64,000 nt of DNA from Microbotryum silenes-acaulis. Lineage: Eukaryota > Basidiomycota > Microbotryomycetes > Microbotryales > Microbotryaceae. Shown piece after piece: positions 43,833-54,885 of this stretch. The translations under genes were made by a program, and so were the position numbers. A model generated the notes under the pieces. The model was not told where the DNA came from, did not search any database, and worked only from the letters and a program-made list of their open reading frames with translations. Location: contig QPFY01000014.1 of NCBI GenBank assembly GCA_003665825.1, positions 682,001 to 746,000 on the forward strand, given 5' to 3'. Within the stretch, counting starts at the first letter, position 1. Every line of letters begins with the position of its first letter.

Positions 43833-46800
43833 ATGCACCCACTGTCGCCGGCGACCACGCGCCCGCATCTCAGCAAGGACGGCCGGCTCATTTCGCGCGC
43901 GCGCATCGACTTTGTTCTGGTGCAGCGGCGACACGAGCGACGGATCGTTTCTGCTTCCACTCTGTACAATATCTCTCGATCCATGTCGGATCATCGACCG
44001 GTTACGGTCACATTTAGGCTGCGCGCAAGTGGTGCCGAGGTCGAAGCGGAGCTCTGCCTTGCCCAGGCGGCTCATTTTCTGACCCGCATCAACTCGTCGA
44101 CCTTCAAACACGCCGAGTTTAAGGAGTTCGTCACTCCTCTCCTTGAGCAAGCACCGTCTGGGGATCCGGTCGCGGACCTTCAGCGCGTACTCTCGGAGTC
44201 TCGGGTCCAAGCTCTCGAGCTGTCTCGGCGTCTGTTTCGGGAGCGCAACGCCCTCGAGATGATGCTGGTATCTCGACTGCAGGACATTGAGTCTCGTCGG
44301 GTGATGAGCCCCTTTGACGTCATCGACTGGACGAACACCCACGACGCTCTCACCAAACTTGTGAACGAGCGAGCAAGGCAGTCCCGGATCAGGGCGCACG
44401 TGCCCGAGATTGCATCCGAGGAACGTCTCAGTCGTCCGGTTCATGCCAAACTGGCTGCTCGGTCCCGGGATGTGAAGTTTCAGAGTATCCGGCTCGCTGA
44501 TGGCGAGCTCACCACTGACATTGAGCGCGCGCTCGAGCACACCCATTCTCATTTCCAGCAGCACTACCTTGTCGAAGCGAAGGATCCGGAACAGGTCGTG
44601 ACGATGCGGGATGAGCTCTTGGGACCCATCAGATCAGCAAGACCTTGTGACGACCCGCTTTCCGACGCTCGCTTCCTTCGGCGCTTCTCGAATTCGCACG
44701 TCGACATTCTTGCCGAGCCCATCAGCGAGGCCGAGGTGCTCGCAGCGATTCGAACCACGCACGAAGGTCGATCTCCGGGTCCTTCAGGGGTCCCCTATGA
44801 GATGTATCGAGCCTGCCCCTTGCTTTGGGCCCCTCTCTTGACTCGAGCCTACAACGAGCTGATTACTCGAGGCTCCCTTACTCCACAACAGAGCCAGGCG
44901 AATGTGCGCCTCTTGTTCAAACACAACAAACCTGGTGCAGCGCGGTGCGACCTCAAATCGTATCGTCCGATCACCTTGCGGGAATGCGACTACAAGATCT
45001 TCACCAAGGTCTACGTGGCTCGTCTGAACCGGATCCTCCCCGATGTTCTTCCGGCCGGACAGCATGGGTTCGTCAAGGGGCGAAGACCAGCGGACGCGGC
45101 TTTGCATCTGAGGCTCCTGATCGACGAGATTAGGGGTCGTGGGGCAGAGTTCCCGACAGCAGCGCTCCTCTCCCTGGATCAGAGCTCGGCTTACGACATG
45201 GTCGAGCACGATTGGGTCTTTGCGGTGTTTGAGGCTCTCGGCGCGCCGGAATCTTTCCAGCGCGTCTTGCGGATGCTCTACAACGGCGAGACGTCCACAG
45301 CGCGGTACATTGTCAACGGTTTCCTTACCGAGACGGTGCGACTCCTGTGCGGTCTTGGCCAGGGCGATCCTCTCTCTTCTTCTGTCTGGGATGTGGTATT
45401 CCAACCCTTCCTTGATTCTCTCAGTCGACGCAACATTGCGCTGACTATCACTCTTCCGGAGCTGGCTCCTCGTCCGCAGACTCGATGCATCACCAATTTG
45501 GCGTTCGCGGATGACGCCGTCGTCGCTGTCGCTGGACCGGAAGCTATTGCTTCGCTCGAGGCGTTAGCTCGGGATTGGCGACTCGCGACGAACGGCCGTC
45601 TAAACACCGACAAAACCGTGGTGATGCCATTGGGCGCGACGTTGTGGGATCGCGCGGACTTGTCCAAACTGTCGTTCGTGGCACCGGACGAGTCTCTTCC
45701 CTGGATCGGTCTCCAGTTTGCGCCTGACGGCAACAACAGGCTGGGATTCCATGATCTTGAGCGAAGGGTCGATCGAGTGATTCTCTCGGTGCGCGACCGA
45801 TGGATGACGCATCATACCCGGGCTTTCTATCTCAACCGCTACGGCATCTCCAAGGTGCTGCACTCTCTCTCCGCCGACGTACCGCCATCCGACGTGATCA
45901 AGGCGATCGAGCGCAAGCTTGCCGACTTTGTGAAGGGAGGACCGCGGCGCAGCGACTACAAGCAATCGGTCGTCTTCACGGCACGGGCGCGAGGTGGTCT
46001 CAGCGTCGTGAGCATCCAAGATGTGGTGGATTCAGTCTCGGTACAGATTTGGGACGTGCTGGCCGGCGGGTCAACTGCGATTTGGAGCGATCTGGCTCGG
46101 AGTTCCATCCGGCGAGCGCTTCCGACCTTTGACTTTGCTACGGATCTGTGGACGTGGAGGAACGCCGACGCACCCCGGGAGCTACATCCCCGCTGGCGAG
46201 CGGTGCTCTCGGTCGCTGAACGCTACCCTGCCGTCGTCGATCCTGCCAAACTTTCGGTCTCCAATTTTCTTTCTCTTTCTCCCCTCCAACCTGGTCTGCA
46301 TGACTCGCGGGCGTTCTCGGAGCAGGATAAGCGTTTGGCGAAGCTTTTCAGTTTCGAACGCACCATCGCTGACATCTATGCGCGAGCCCAATACCCCGCA
46401 GCTCCAACGGTGCCCTGGACCCCTGAGAAGCATCCCCAAGGCGACGGCTCGGAGCTGTCCAACCTTTGGCAATGGAAGCGCGATCAAGTCCAGGCGTGGA
46501 TCCAGGTCGCAGGCGATCGCCTCATCCCGCCGCTTCCGCCTCCTGTTCCCGTCCTCGCACGTCGACCACCCGTCATTCGTGTTGTTGGAGCACCTGGAGT
46601 CCGGCCCGGCGGTCCCCTCGAGCACATCTTGCCCAGAGCGACTCCGGTCGGCATGCCTGATCAAAAACTTCCCCTCCCCTCCGGCCCCTTGTGTGCTGAT
46701 CAGTGGAGAATGTTGAACTTGGACAGACCTTACACCATTGCGCGACTTCGACGCGTCATCAACCATCGACGTTTCGACGACACACAACGCCCTGGATCAC

Positions 46801-47312
46801 TCGCCACACCCAAAGAAAGGCGACTCTTCTGGGTGTGGTTCCACACCGGGCCCGCCACGGCCCGCGAGCGCGAGGTGCACTTCAAGCTGGCGTACCACTT
46901 CACGCCAACGCGGAAGCGCCAGTTTGTGCAGCGGCATGGCGACTCAGCCTGCTGCCTTGTGCAGGCATGCAGCCTGGCAGGGGTGGAGGATGACTTTACT
47001 CACTTTTGGCATGGTTGCCCTGACTCTTCTCAATTTTGGCAAGCAGCTAGGTCCATTCTCTGCGACGCGCTGGGGGTCGTGTCGATCCTCGACCTCGACT
47101 ACACGGCACTTCAGATCGAGCACGGCCTCCCTCGACTGCGCGCTCGCCTTCCGACGTCGAAAAAGCGCCCAATCCGCGCCTTCATTGCGCTGGCGCTCGA
47201 CACTCTCAGCAACCGACGCTGGGATCTCCATCGCCACGCCAGAGCGATGTCGAGCATGGACAAGGAGATGGCGGGACTGAAGGAGAGGTTGGAGCTCAGA
47301 TTGGCACGATGA
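43833..47312 (+). CDS. LINE C ORF2 remnant (RT), right copy
   Basis: 1159 aa from the Met of LMHPLSP, matching the left copy. The RT is intact and the endonuclease N-terminal two thirds is missing, so autonomous target nicking is unlikely. Confidence 0.8.
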   Translation: MHPLSPATTRPHLSKDGRLISRARIDFVLVQRRHERRIVSASTLYNISRSMSDHRPVTVTFRLRASGAEVEAELCLAQAAHFLTRINSSTFKHAEFKEFVTPLLEQAPSGDPVADLQRVLSESRVQALELSRRLFRERNALEMMLVSRLQDIESRRVMSPFDVIDWTNTHDALTKLVNERARQSRIRAHVPEIASEERLSRPVHAKLAARSRDVKFQSIRLADGELTTDIERALEHTHSHFQQHYLVEAKDPEQVVTMRDELLGPIRSARPCDDPLSDARFLRRFSNSHVDILAEPISEAEVLAAIRTTHEGRSPGPSGVPYEMYRACPLLWAPLLTRAYNELITRGSLTPQQSQANVRLLFKHNKPGAARCDLKSYRPITLRECDYKIFTKVYVARLNRILPDVLPAGQHGFVKGRRPADAALHLRLLIDEIRGRGAEFPTAALLSLDQSSAYDMVEHDWVFAVFEALGAPESFQRVLRMLYNGETSTARYIVNGFLTETVRLLCGLGQGDPLSSSVWDVVFQPFLDSLSRRNIALTITLPELAPRPQTRCITNLAFADDAVVAVAGPEAIASLEALARDWRLATNGRLNTDKTVVMPLGATLWDRADLSKLSFVAPDESLPWIGLQFAPDGNNRLGFHDLERRVDRVILSVRDRWMTHHTRAFYLNRYGISKVLHSLSADVPPSDVIKAIERKLADFVKGGPRRSDYKQSVVFTARARGGLSVVSIQDVVDSVSVQIWDVLAGGSTAIWSDLARSSIRRALPTFDFATDLWTWRNADAPRELHPRWRAVLSVAERYPAVVDPAKLSVSNFLSLSPLQPGLHDSRAFSEQDKRLAKLFSFERTIADIYARAQYPAAPTVPWTPEKHPQGDGSELSNLWQWKRDQVQAWIQVAGDRLIPPLPPPVPVLARRPPVIRVVGAPGVRPGGPLEHILPRATPVGMPDQKLPLPSGPLCADQWRMLNLDRPYTIARLRRVINHRRFDDTQRPGSLATPKERRLFWVWFHTGPATAREREVHFKLAYHFTPTRKRQFVQRHGDSACCLVQACSLAGVEDDFTHFWHGCPDSSQFWQAARSILCDALGVVSILDLDYTALQIEHGLPRLRARLPTSKKRPIRAFIALALDTLSNRRWDLHRHARAMSSMDKEMAGLKERLELRLAR

Positions 47313-48512
47313 AGTAGACGGCGCTCCTCCCTACCCAGCCAAGAACCACAAACCAAAAACCAAATAAAAATCACAAGTCCCCTTTCCCTCTTTCTCAATC
47401 TCCAAAATGTCTCCCAAACACGCCAGAATACTGAACCTGTTTTCTCTCGCTCTTTTTGCCATTCCTCCTCATAGGCTTCCGTACTCCCCAGGAGCCTCGG
47501 GTTCTTTGCGCCGGCGGGCATTGTCGCCCTTGGTTCGAGCTTCTGCCACATCACGATGACACACAGCGAAAGCGGATCCCCTTGGCCCTCTCCTGGACTA
47601 CGCCGTGAGTTTTCCACTCCTCTCAAGGGCCGGGTCTGTCTTCTCTTTCGGTCGAGCGACTCCGTGATCTCCTGTTCAAGGCCGGCACAAACTGCCTGCG
47701 TGGCTCGCCTCTCCTTGCTTTGCTGCTCGCTCGGAGTCGCGGCCGCGCGGCGGGTGACTCGGGTACCGAACCGCCATACACATCCACACTCGAGCGAGGT
47801 CCCACACAATGACATCACCGTCGTGGGCCTCATGCTCCTTCTTTCCCCAGTATCTGCGGTGATTGGGAACCACCTGCACGTACAACGGGACTCGAGTGTG
47901 CGTTCCGAGATTGGGAGTACGCCGCAGGGAAGCGAGGCCCCTGCGGAAGGTATACCCGCCTCTGGTCTCCAGCCGCGCGCCGGTGTTGTCGGCCACCCGC
48001 CCGCGCTGCAGACCGAGGCGTGTCCAATGGACTGTCACATGCTCCGTGACTTTCCCCGGAAATCTCGGGATTGTGTGTTTTTGTGCGAAGTAGGCCTGTT
48101 TCGCAGTTGCAGTCATTGAAATGGGGGTGATCTGGGGTCGTGCGGTCGCGAGGGGGGGGGCCGACTTTGGTAACCGAAAAGGGGTTTGGAATCCGCGGTG
48201 CAGATCCAGCGCAGTTGGGTACAAGGGGTAGGTGATTGCTGCGGTCGCAGGGGGTTACATCCCCCCTTTGGACCACGTGAATCATTCGGATTGAGCGGGA
48301 TGTTTGTGCCATCGGAGGCCTTGTTCGACGCGTGTCAAAGAATTAAGGGGCTTCAAGGAGTAGGGCGGTCTCAGGGGGGGTCTGAAGTCAAAAGATCGAA
48401 GAAGGTTCAACTGTACAACTATAATCGGATTCGCCTGTACAACACATGTACCACCACCAACAATTCCTCCATCGTTTCCCGATTCCTTGTGTATTATCTT
48501 CAATCTTCCTTT
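47313..48512. other. Non-coding stretch between LINE C and LINE A, right copy
   Basis: Mirror of the left stretch, with a G9 run near 48155 where the left has C10. This is the single-base step in arm alignment. No gene seen. Confidence 0.5.
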
Positions 48513-48587
48513 CATTCGTCTCTGGGAGGGAGCAACCGTGGGTGGGGGGGACTTGAACTCGGATGTATCGGGTTGGTCTGTTCTGCT

Positions 48588-48834
48588 AGTTACAACGCAT
48601 CGAGCGGCGGTTGTGGTCATCATCGTGCATACTGGGCAGCATCTCCTTTAGTTCCGTAGGGGGTTTTCTCGTCTTGCAAATTAGCGATGAGTTTCATACA
48701 AAAAAAAATAATCAGTTACAACGCATCGAGCGGCGGTTGTGGTCATCATCGTGCATACTGGGCAGCATCTCCTTTAGTTCCGTAGGGGGTTTTCTCGTCT
48801 TGCAAATTAGCGATGAGTTTCATACAAAAAAAAA
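48588..48834. repeat. Two 126-bp direct repeats in LINE A leader, right copy
   Basis: The units start at 48588 and 48714 and each ends in an A9 run; mirror of 19923-20169. Confidence 0.85.
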
Positions 48835-48844
48835 CAACACGGCC

Positions 48845-49663
48845 ATGACCGAAGACGGGTTCCACTGCGCGTACCTTCGCTTACATGCTGATCTTTTCCA
48901 AGGCTCTACCGAGACGCAGAAGGCTGCGCTCAACGCCGCCTTGCCACAAGAGATCGAGATCCTGGGCGCCAAGTACGGCTTGCGACACGAATTCGAGACG
49001 CACTACTGCGCGGTGTGCGATCGCGCCGGACACCAGTGGGGCGCTTGCAGGAAGCCGGCTTCGACTCCGGCCACCGCCGCCCCTGTTCCGGGGACCTCGA
49101 CTTCGACTTCGACTACCGGCTTCCGAGTCGCTGGAAAGAATGGGAAGCACGGTGGGCCTGCCGCATTGAACTCTCGCGTCTCTGGCGCGAACATGATCCA
49201 GCTGGGACCTCGTGCTAACCCCGCAGGTGCAGCGACCGGCAACAAGGACGATGCGAACGACGGCGACGGCGACGACGAGTCGGTCGCTTCGACCGAACCG
49301 GAGGGCGGCGACACTGGGGAAGAGACGTCAACGCGTGCGACCATGGGCTCAACAAAGGAGACGCAGACGACGACGGCGGCGCCCGTTTCGACCCCGACCT
49401 CTCCTTCGCCTTCTGCTTCTGCTCCGGCTTCGCCGTTGTCCGGTGGCACGTCGGGATCATCGGCCACCTCGACAATCTCGATAGCCTCGACGAGTCCTCG
49501 ACGCCTTCGTTCGAGCTCGGCACCCGGCAACCGACGTGTCACCCGGGCGGGATCCGCCATGATCCTCGGTGCATCAGGGGGTGACGGCTCAGGGGGCAAC
49601 AGTTCAGGGGGTCACAGGTCCGAGGTGACCGAATTCGAGGGGGGCGGCGCTGAACTGATTTAA
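48845..49663 (+). CDS. LINE A ORF1, right copy
   Basis: 272 aa from the first ATG after the leader A-run; CCHC knuckle CAVCDRAGHQWGAC. Same as the left copy. Confidence 0.8.
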   Translation: MTEDGFHCAYLRLHADLFQGSTETQKAALNAALPQEIEILGAKYGLRHEFETHYCAVCDRAGHQWGACRKPASTPATAAPVPGTSTSTSTTGFRVAGKNGKHGGPAALNSRVSGANMIQLGPRANPAGAATGNKDDANDGDGDDESVASTEPEGGDTGEETSTRATMGSTKETQTTTAAPVSTPTSPSPSASAPASPLSGGTSGSSATSTISIASTSPRRLRSSSAPGNRRVTRAGSAMILGASGGDGSGGNSSGGHRSEVTEFEGGGAELI

Positions 49664-49665
49664 TC

Positions 49666-52600
49666 ATGATTGAGTCCCTCACCGTGTTGACGTTCAACGT
49701 CCGATCGATGAAGAACGCAGTCAATCAAGTCAAAATCATCCGTTATCTCAAAACCCTTCGGCCGGCCCCTGCGGCCATCCTCCTGCAAGAGCACCACCTC
49801 AGCTACAACGCCTCGCGCGAAGGCTTCGAGAGTGCTTGGCCAGGGGCTTGTATTCGTTTCACTCCTCATGTCCTTACCCTCATACCCGATGGCTCACCTT
49901 TGGCGGGCCATCTCCTTTCCTCCACCCCGGTCGTCTTTGCAGGAGCTCCTCGTTTCGACGGTCGGATTCTGCGCTCGGTGTTTCGTCTTGAGGAGCTCGA
50001 TGTCGAGATCATCAACATGTACGCGCCGGTGCAGGAGGACGATCGTCGCGACTTTTTCGGGCTTCTGCACTTCAACGCCCCGAGACCCAAGACTCTTCGG
50101 ATCTTGGCCGGCGATCTCAACGATTGTCCGGATGTATCGGTCGACCGAGTGTCCATCACCGATCGCGCTTGGACTCCTGTATCGCACTGGCAGACCTTGC
50201 TGTCAAAGATCGCGTTCAAGGCACTCGACACGGTCCGACATGTCCATCCTTGCACCCCCGCATTCACTCGTCCTCACTACCGTGGTAGAGGGGAAGAGCG
50301 AAAGATTTGCTCGTGGTCGCGGATCGACTATATTCTTGTCCAATCCAGTTGGGCGAACCGGTTGTTGAGCGCTTCTACGCTCTTCGACGCGCCATGTTCG
50401 GACCACAGACCTGTAGTTGCAACTTTCGCTTTGCCTACATCGAACGCTGATGCCGAACCCCCCCTTTCTCTTCCCTCTACGAGCGATTTCATTTCGAGGC
50501 TCAACCCAACGGTCTTTGACGATCAAGACTTTGTCGCATCGATTCCCGGGGTCGTCGACGAGGTCTATCAAAGGCTCGAGGGGACCGCTCCGCTCGGCGA
50601 AGTCTATGACGCCGCTCTGCGGGCGGTTGCAGTCGCTGGCCATGCACGATACCGCTCGACTCGTGCCGACATGCGCCGACTGCGGGCCGAGAGCCGATCC
50701 GTCATGGAGGCTTTGGAGGCACGCGGTGAGCACATGAATGAGGCCGAGCGCGATGCGTATACTCTTGCCAAGTCGCGGTTGGACCAGTTGGCGGTAAAGG
50801 AGGCTCAGTGGCTGCGCATCCGTGCGCATGTGCCGTCAGTCGACTCGAGGGAAGGTCAATCGGCAAGCATTCGCACGCGCCTCAACCGCCGGAGTCGCCA
50901 GACGAGCATCGTCTCGCTGGAGGATGTGGATGGCACCGAGACCGTTGACATGCAGGAGGCGCTGGGTATTGCTTCACGGCACGCGCAGTCGCTCTTCACG
51001 CCGGACCCAGCTCGTGGCGACCCGACGAACGCACGTCGGTCCCTGCTCGACCCTATTCGCGCAGCGAAATGCTACGATGACGACCGCTCGGACCCTACGT
51101 TCGGTCGTCGGCTGCCTCGTCAAGCGAGAGTGGCGCTTGACGAGCCCTTCACCCTCCTCGAGGTTGAAGCGGCGTTGAAGAAGACGGATTCGGGGCGATC
51201 ACCGGGGCCCTCGGGCATTCCGTACGAGCTCTTCAAGGCGCTGCCAACCTACTTTGCTCCCAAGCTGTTGGACTTGTTCAACTCGATTTGGGAGGGCGGC
51301 AAAATGACGGCGTCCTTGGCAGAGGGGCTGGTGCGGCTCTTGCCCAAGAATAAACCGGGGGCCAATCTGAAATCACTGGGGGCATACCGACCGATCACAT
51401 TGCGCGAGACGACCTACAAGGTCCTCAGCAAGGTCTTGGTGGCGCGACTCAATGGGGTGCTTGGCGAGCTTTTGCCGCCGGCGCAACACGGTTTCATGCC
51501 ATCAAGACGTTCAGCGGACGCGGGAAGTCATCTCACTCTCCTTCTCGAAAAACTCAAGTCGCTAGGCACTGAAGTTTTCCCCGAGGGCGCCCTCTTGTCT
51601 TTGGATCAGCAGAGCGCGTACGATCGGGTCGATCACGCCTGGATCTTCGAGGTCTTTGAGGCGTTTGGGTTCGGCGAGCGTTTCATCTCGCTGCTGCGCG
51701 CTCTCTACGATCCCGAGACTCTGGGGGTGCGCTACCTTGTCAATGGGTTCCCCACGGACTTGGTGCGGTTGCTGTGTGGTCTCGGTCAGGGGGATCCCCT
51801 CTCGTGCCCGGTTTGGAACATCACGTTCCAACCCTTTCTCGACGCCCTCGTGCGGCGCGGGATCGCGCTCGACCTGCAGAAGGTGTGGCCAGGAGGGCCG
51901 CGTGCGCAGCTTACGCATCTGGCGTTTGCCGATGATGCTGTGGTGGTGGTGGAGTCACCGGCGGCATTGTCGAAGCTGCAAACGCTGTCGCAGACGTGGT
52001 ACGAGGCAACCAACGGGAAGACCAACACGCACAAGACGCTGGTGCTACCACTCGGACCGAACTGGCTTCGGGACGAGACTGCGCAGGCGCTGCCAACGGT
52101 GCAGGAGGGGGAGAGCTTCAAGTGGTGCGGCTATGCCTTCTTTCGCCACGGTGACTCGAAACTGTTTTTGACCCATGTTCTTGACAGGATCAAGGCCAAG
52201 ACCCGCGCCGCTGGAGACCGGACACTTTCGCCGAGTGGGAAGGTCTTCTATGCCAACGCTCACATCATCTCGACGGTCCTCCACGTGCTGTCCTTCGACA
52301 TACCGCCTCAATGGTTCATTAAGGCGGCGGAGACGGCACTTACGGATTTTGTCTGGGGAGGAGCAGGGCGAAATACCGTCGCTCGCGATTTCGTGTTCCA
52401 GGCTCGGGAGGACGGTGGCTTGGGCTTGATTTCGATCGGCGACATCGTTCATTCGGTGGCGCTTCGATTTTGGGATGCTGTGGCGGGCTCGGACGAGGCG
52501 ATCTGGGCGCCCCTAGCTCGCGAGAGCTGGAGGTCCCTCGTCGCTGCGACCCGCGATTTCAGTCCGTGGGGGTTCTTCAGCAGCACGGCTCGGGTCGAGA

Positions 52601-53667
52601 AGCTGTATCGCGACTCGACGCGTTGGGGGGCAGTCGTTGCAGCGGCCAGGGTCACAGTTCCAACCGTCAAGTCCGAACTCCTCACGCTTCCCGAATTGCT
52701 TTCGCTTCCGCCTCGCCTCCCTTCACTCTATGCTGAAGGTGCCAAGCACGCATATGACGATGCGGACGCAGTGGCGAAGTTTGCGCAGATCGCGGACCTG
52801 TACTGGAGGGACGAAGGGAAGGGATGGGCTCTGGTTGGTCATCGACGCGGGTTCTGGCAGCACTCTAAGGAACCCGCCCTACAGCACGAGCACGTGTGGT
52901 CGCGCGTGGGTCAGTTGCTCAAGGCGAAAGCGTTGCTGCCCAAGACCGCGTTGCGACCTGCTCGGATACCTCTCAAGGAGGCTCCCCGTCCCCGGTGCTT
53001 CAACTTCTTTGGGCTCACCCGACCGTTCACTATTCGCAAGCTTCGTCGGCTTGTGAACGTGGTTCGGTTCCCAGGGAGGGAGGATCGTGTCAAGCGTTTC
53101 CCTGATGGGACTTCTCAGAGCGATAGGAAGCGCTTCTGTAGATGGCTTCATGACCGGTTCGCGTCTGCTGTGGAGCAGGACACCCACTGGCGGCTCATGT
53201 ACGACGTGACGCCGACGCGCAAGAGGCAGCATACTCAGGGTCATGCCTCTTCGCCGACGTGTCTATTCTGCGGCAACGATGCAGCGGTCATCGAGACGGT
53301 GTCGCACTACCTTTTCGAGTGCGCGTACTCGACCAGCTTCTGGGGCGGGGTGCTTCGCATTCTGTTCGACAAGCTCGGCATCGAGGATACCGACGTCGAT
53401 CCGTCGACGTTCACGCCGGAGCAGCTGACTATGGGGCTCCCCCTTTTGCGGGGTCGTGGGAGAACGACCTCGAAATGGATGTGGGTTCGGCTGGCTTGCG
53501 CGATCGGCTTCCAGCGGCTGCACCTGCTCCGCTGGCGCGTTCATCAGCGGTTCGAGCTGGACAAGGTCGTGGCCCCTCCCTCGCTGCCCAGTGCACTCAG
53601 AGCGTTCGAGCGAGATTTTCTCTCTCGAGCGGGCTTTGTGCCTGGGGCTCGAGATTGGGAGGTGTGA
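49666..53667 (+). CDS. LINE A ORF2 (EN-RT), right copy
   Basis: 1333 aa. It differs from the left copy by an Asp to His change in the segment TNGKTNTDKT (codon CAC at 52030-52032, left GAC at 16727-16725). This Asp is also present at the same place in B1 and C (GRLNTDKT), so the right copy may be impaired. The catalytic FADD is intact. Confidence 0.9.
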   Translation: MIESLTVLTFNVRSMKNAVNQVKIIRYLKTLRPAPAAILLQEHHLSYNASREGFESAWPGACIRFTPHVLTLIPDGSPLAGHLLSSTPVVFAGAPRFDGRILRSVFRLEELDVEIINMYAPVQEDDRRDFFGLLHFNAPRPKTLRILAGDLNDCPDVSVDRVSITDRAWTPVSHWQTLLSKIAFKALDTVRHVHPCTPAFTRPHYRGRGEERKICSWSRIDYILVQSSWANRLLSASTLFDAPCSDHRPVVATFALPTSNADAEPPLSLPSTSDFISRLNPTVFDDQDFVASIPGVVDEVYQRLEGTAPLGEVYDAALRAVAVAGHARYRSTRADMRRLRAESRSVMEALEARGEHMNEAERDAYTLAKSRLDQLAVKEAQWLRIRAHVPSVDSREGQSASIRTRLNRRSRQTSIVSLEDVDGTETVDMQEALGIASRHAQSLFTPDPARGDPTNARRSLLDPIRAAKCYDDDRSDPTFGRRLPRQARVALDEPFTLLEVEAALKKTDSGRSPGPSGIPYELFKALPTYFAPKLLDLFNSIWEGGKMTASLAEGLVRLLPKNKPGANLKSLGAYRPITLRETTYKVLSKVLVARLNGVLGELLPPAQHGFMPSRRSADAGSHLTLLLEKLKSLGTEVFPEGALLSLDQQSAYDRVDHAWIFEVFEAFGFGERFISLLRALYDPETLGVRYLVNGFPTDLVRLLCGLGQGDPLSCPVWNITFQPFLDALVRRGIALDLQKVWPGGPRAQLTHLAFADDAVVVVESPAALSKLQTLSQTWYEATNGKTNTHKTLVLPLGPNWLRDETAQALPTVQEGESFKWCGYAFFRHGDSKLFLTHVLDRIKAKTRAAGDRTLSPSGKVFYANAHIISTVLHVLSFDIPPQWFIKAAETALTDFVWGGAGRNTVARDFVFQAREDGGLGLISIGDIVHSVALRFWDAVAGSDEAIWAPLARESWRSLVAATRDFSPWGFFSSTARVEKLYRDSTRWGAVVAAARVTVPTVKSELLTLPELLSLPPRLPSLYAEGAKHAYDDADAVAKFAQIADLYWRDEGKGWALVGHRRGFWQHSKEPALQHEHVWSRVGQLLKAKALLPKTALRPARIPLKEAPRPRCFNFFGLTRPFTIRKLRRLVNVVRFPGREDRVKRFPDGTSQSDRKRFCRWLHDRFASAVEQDTHWRLMYDVTPTRKRQHTQGHASSPTCLFCGNDAAVIETVSHYLFECAYSTSFWGGVLRILFDKLGIEDTDVDPSTFTPEQLTMGLPLLRGRGRTTSKWMWVRLACAIGFQRLHLLRWRVHQRFELDKVVAPPSLPSALRAFERDFLSRAGFVPGARDWEV

Positions 53668-54646
53668 TGACCGAGTTAAGTCCTTCCTTCCTATTTTCCT
53701 CCCCTCCTTTCCTCCCTTCTTTTTCGGAGGTCGACTTTTCTTTCAGAACCTGACTGTCTTGAAACTTGTTGCGCAGTGGAAGGCTGCGCACCTCTCTTTC
53801 TCTCTCTACTTTGCGCAGTAGCGGTCTTCGTTCTTGGATGGATCGGCAAGCCCGGTCGATCGTCTTTGCGTTGGAGGCTTTGTGAAGTTCTCCCCTCTCC
53901 TTTCCCCCCCTTTTCCCTTCCCTTCCTCTTCTCGTTCCTGTTGCTCAGTTGTTGACTACGCTTCAGCCACTTCTCCTTTTACTCCTAAGCCGTGTGTTGG
54001 ATTCCGTCGAATGGTTCTTTCGTTCGCGTTGGTCAAGATCTACGGCATGGCTCGGGAAGAAAGGTCGCTCGTTCTTGGTCAATATCCTCGCGTCAAGGCG
54101 AGGCCCGTTTCGTTGTATTGGATCGTTGTTCGCTCGGCCCCGACGGCTCAACAGCCAGCACTCGAGACTCAGCCAAGGGAGGGCATCAGGCGCTGTCGGG
54201 GTGACGAGTAGCTGGGGCTTGGCTGCGGCCTGTTAGTCCCTGGGGACCTCTACCTCCGGCTTCGACCCCCTCCCTTGGCCCCTCGGGTGTGTTCCCCTCC
54301 TCTCTGTCTTAGTATTCCTGGTTCTCTCTATCCCCAGTCGTGACTTTCTGTATACTCTCCCCCTTCTTTCTCTAGGCGCTCTTGCCTGGTTTTCGAGTAT
54401 CTTCGCTCCCGCTCTTGGGACGTGAAGCGGCAGCAGTACTCACCGCCCGTTGGAGTCCGCGTTAGGTGCTCGGCGGGCTTTGATCTGCGCAGCGCTCTTT
54501 GCGCGCAGGGGTTTGACTTTCACCCAACTGCTCGCCGTCGTTGCTTTATAACCTCCTTTAGCTCTTTTTGTAGCGGTCCCAGCCAACCCGAAGGATAGCA
54601 ATTTATGAGCCCCAGTCAAACAAAAAAAAACAAAAAAAACACACAC
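53668..54646 (+). other. LINE A 3' UTR, right copy
   Basis: Pyrimidine-rich tracts, then an A-rich tail broken by C. No coding signal. Confidence 0.6.
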
Positions 54647-54828
54647 TTTACTTCACTTCACTTTACTTCACTTCACTTTACTTTACTTCACTTCACTTCA
54701 CTTCACTTCACTTCACTTCACTTCACTTCACTTCACTTCACTTCACTTCACTTCACTTCACTTCACTTCACTTCACTTCACTTCACTTCACTTCACTTCA
54801 CTTCACTTCACTTCACTTCACTTCACTT
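54647..54828. repeat. (ACTTC)n array at LINE B2, right copy
   Basis: About 182 bp, about 60 bp longer than the left partner; TTTAC variants cluster next to the LINE A tail in both copies. Confidence 0.95.
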
Positions 54829-54885
54829 CGAAATCGCCCTACCGCAGTCTTCGATACTCGAGTTAACAAGTGATACACCGACAAG

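Larger units (their letters stand above)
48513..54646 (+). mobile_element. LINE A, right copy
   Basis: Mirror of 14112-20246, about 6.1 kb, with open ORF1 and ORF2 and an A-rich tail near 54617-54646 that abuts the ACTTC array. Confidence 0.75.

Noticed and set aside
47556..48119. 187-codon frame between LINE C and LINE A (mirror 20639-21202)
   Set aside because: Several overlapping frames of similar size occur on both strands and none shows motifs; it is likely 3' UTR.
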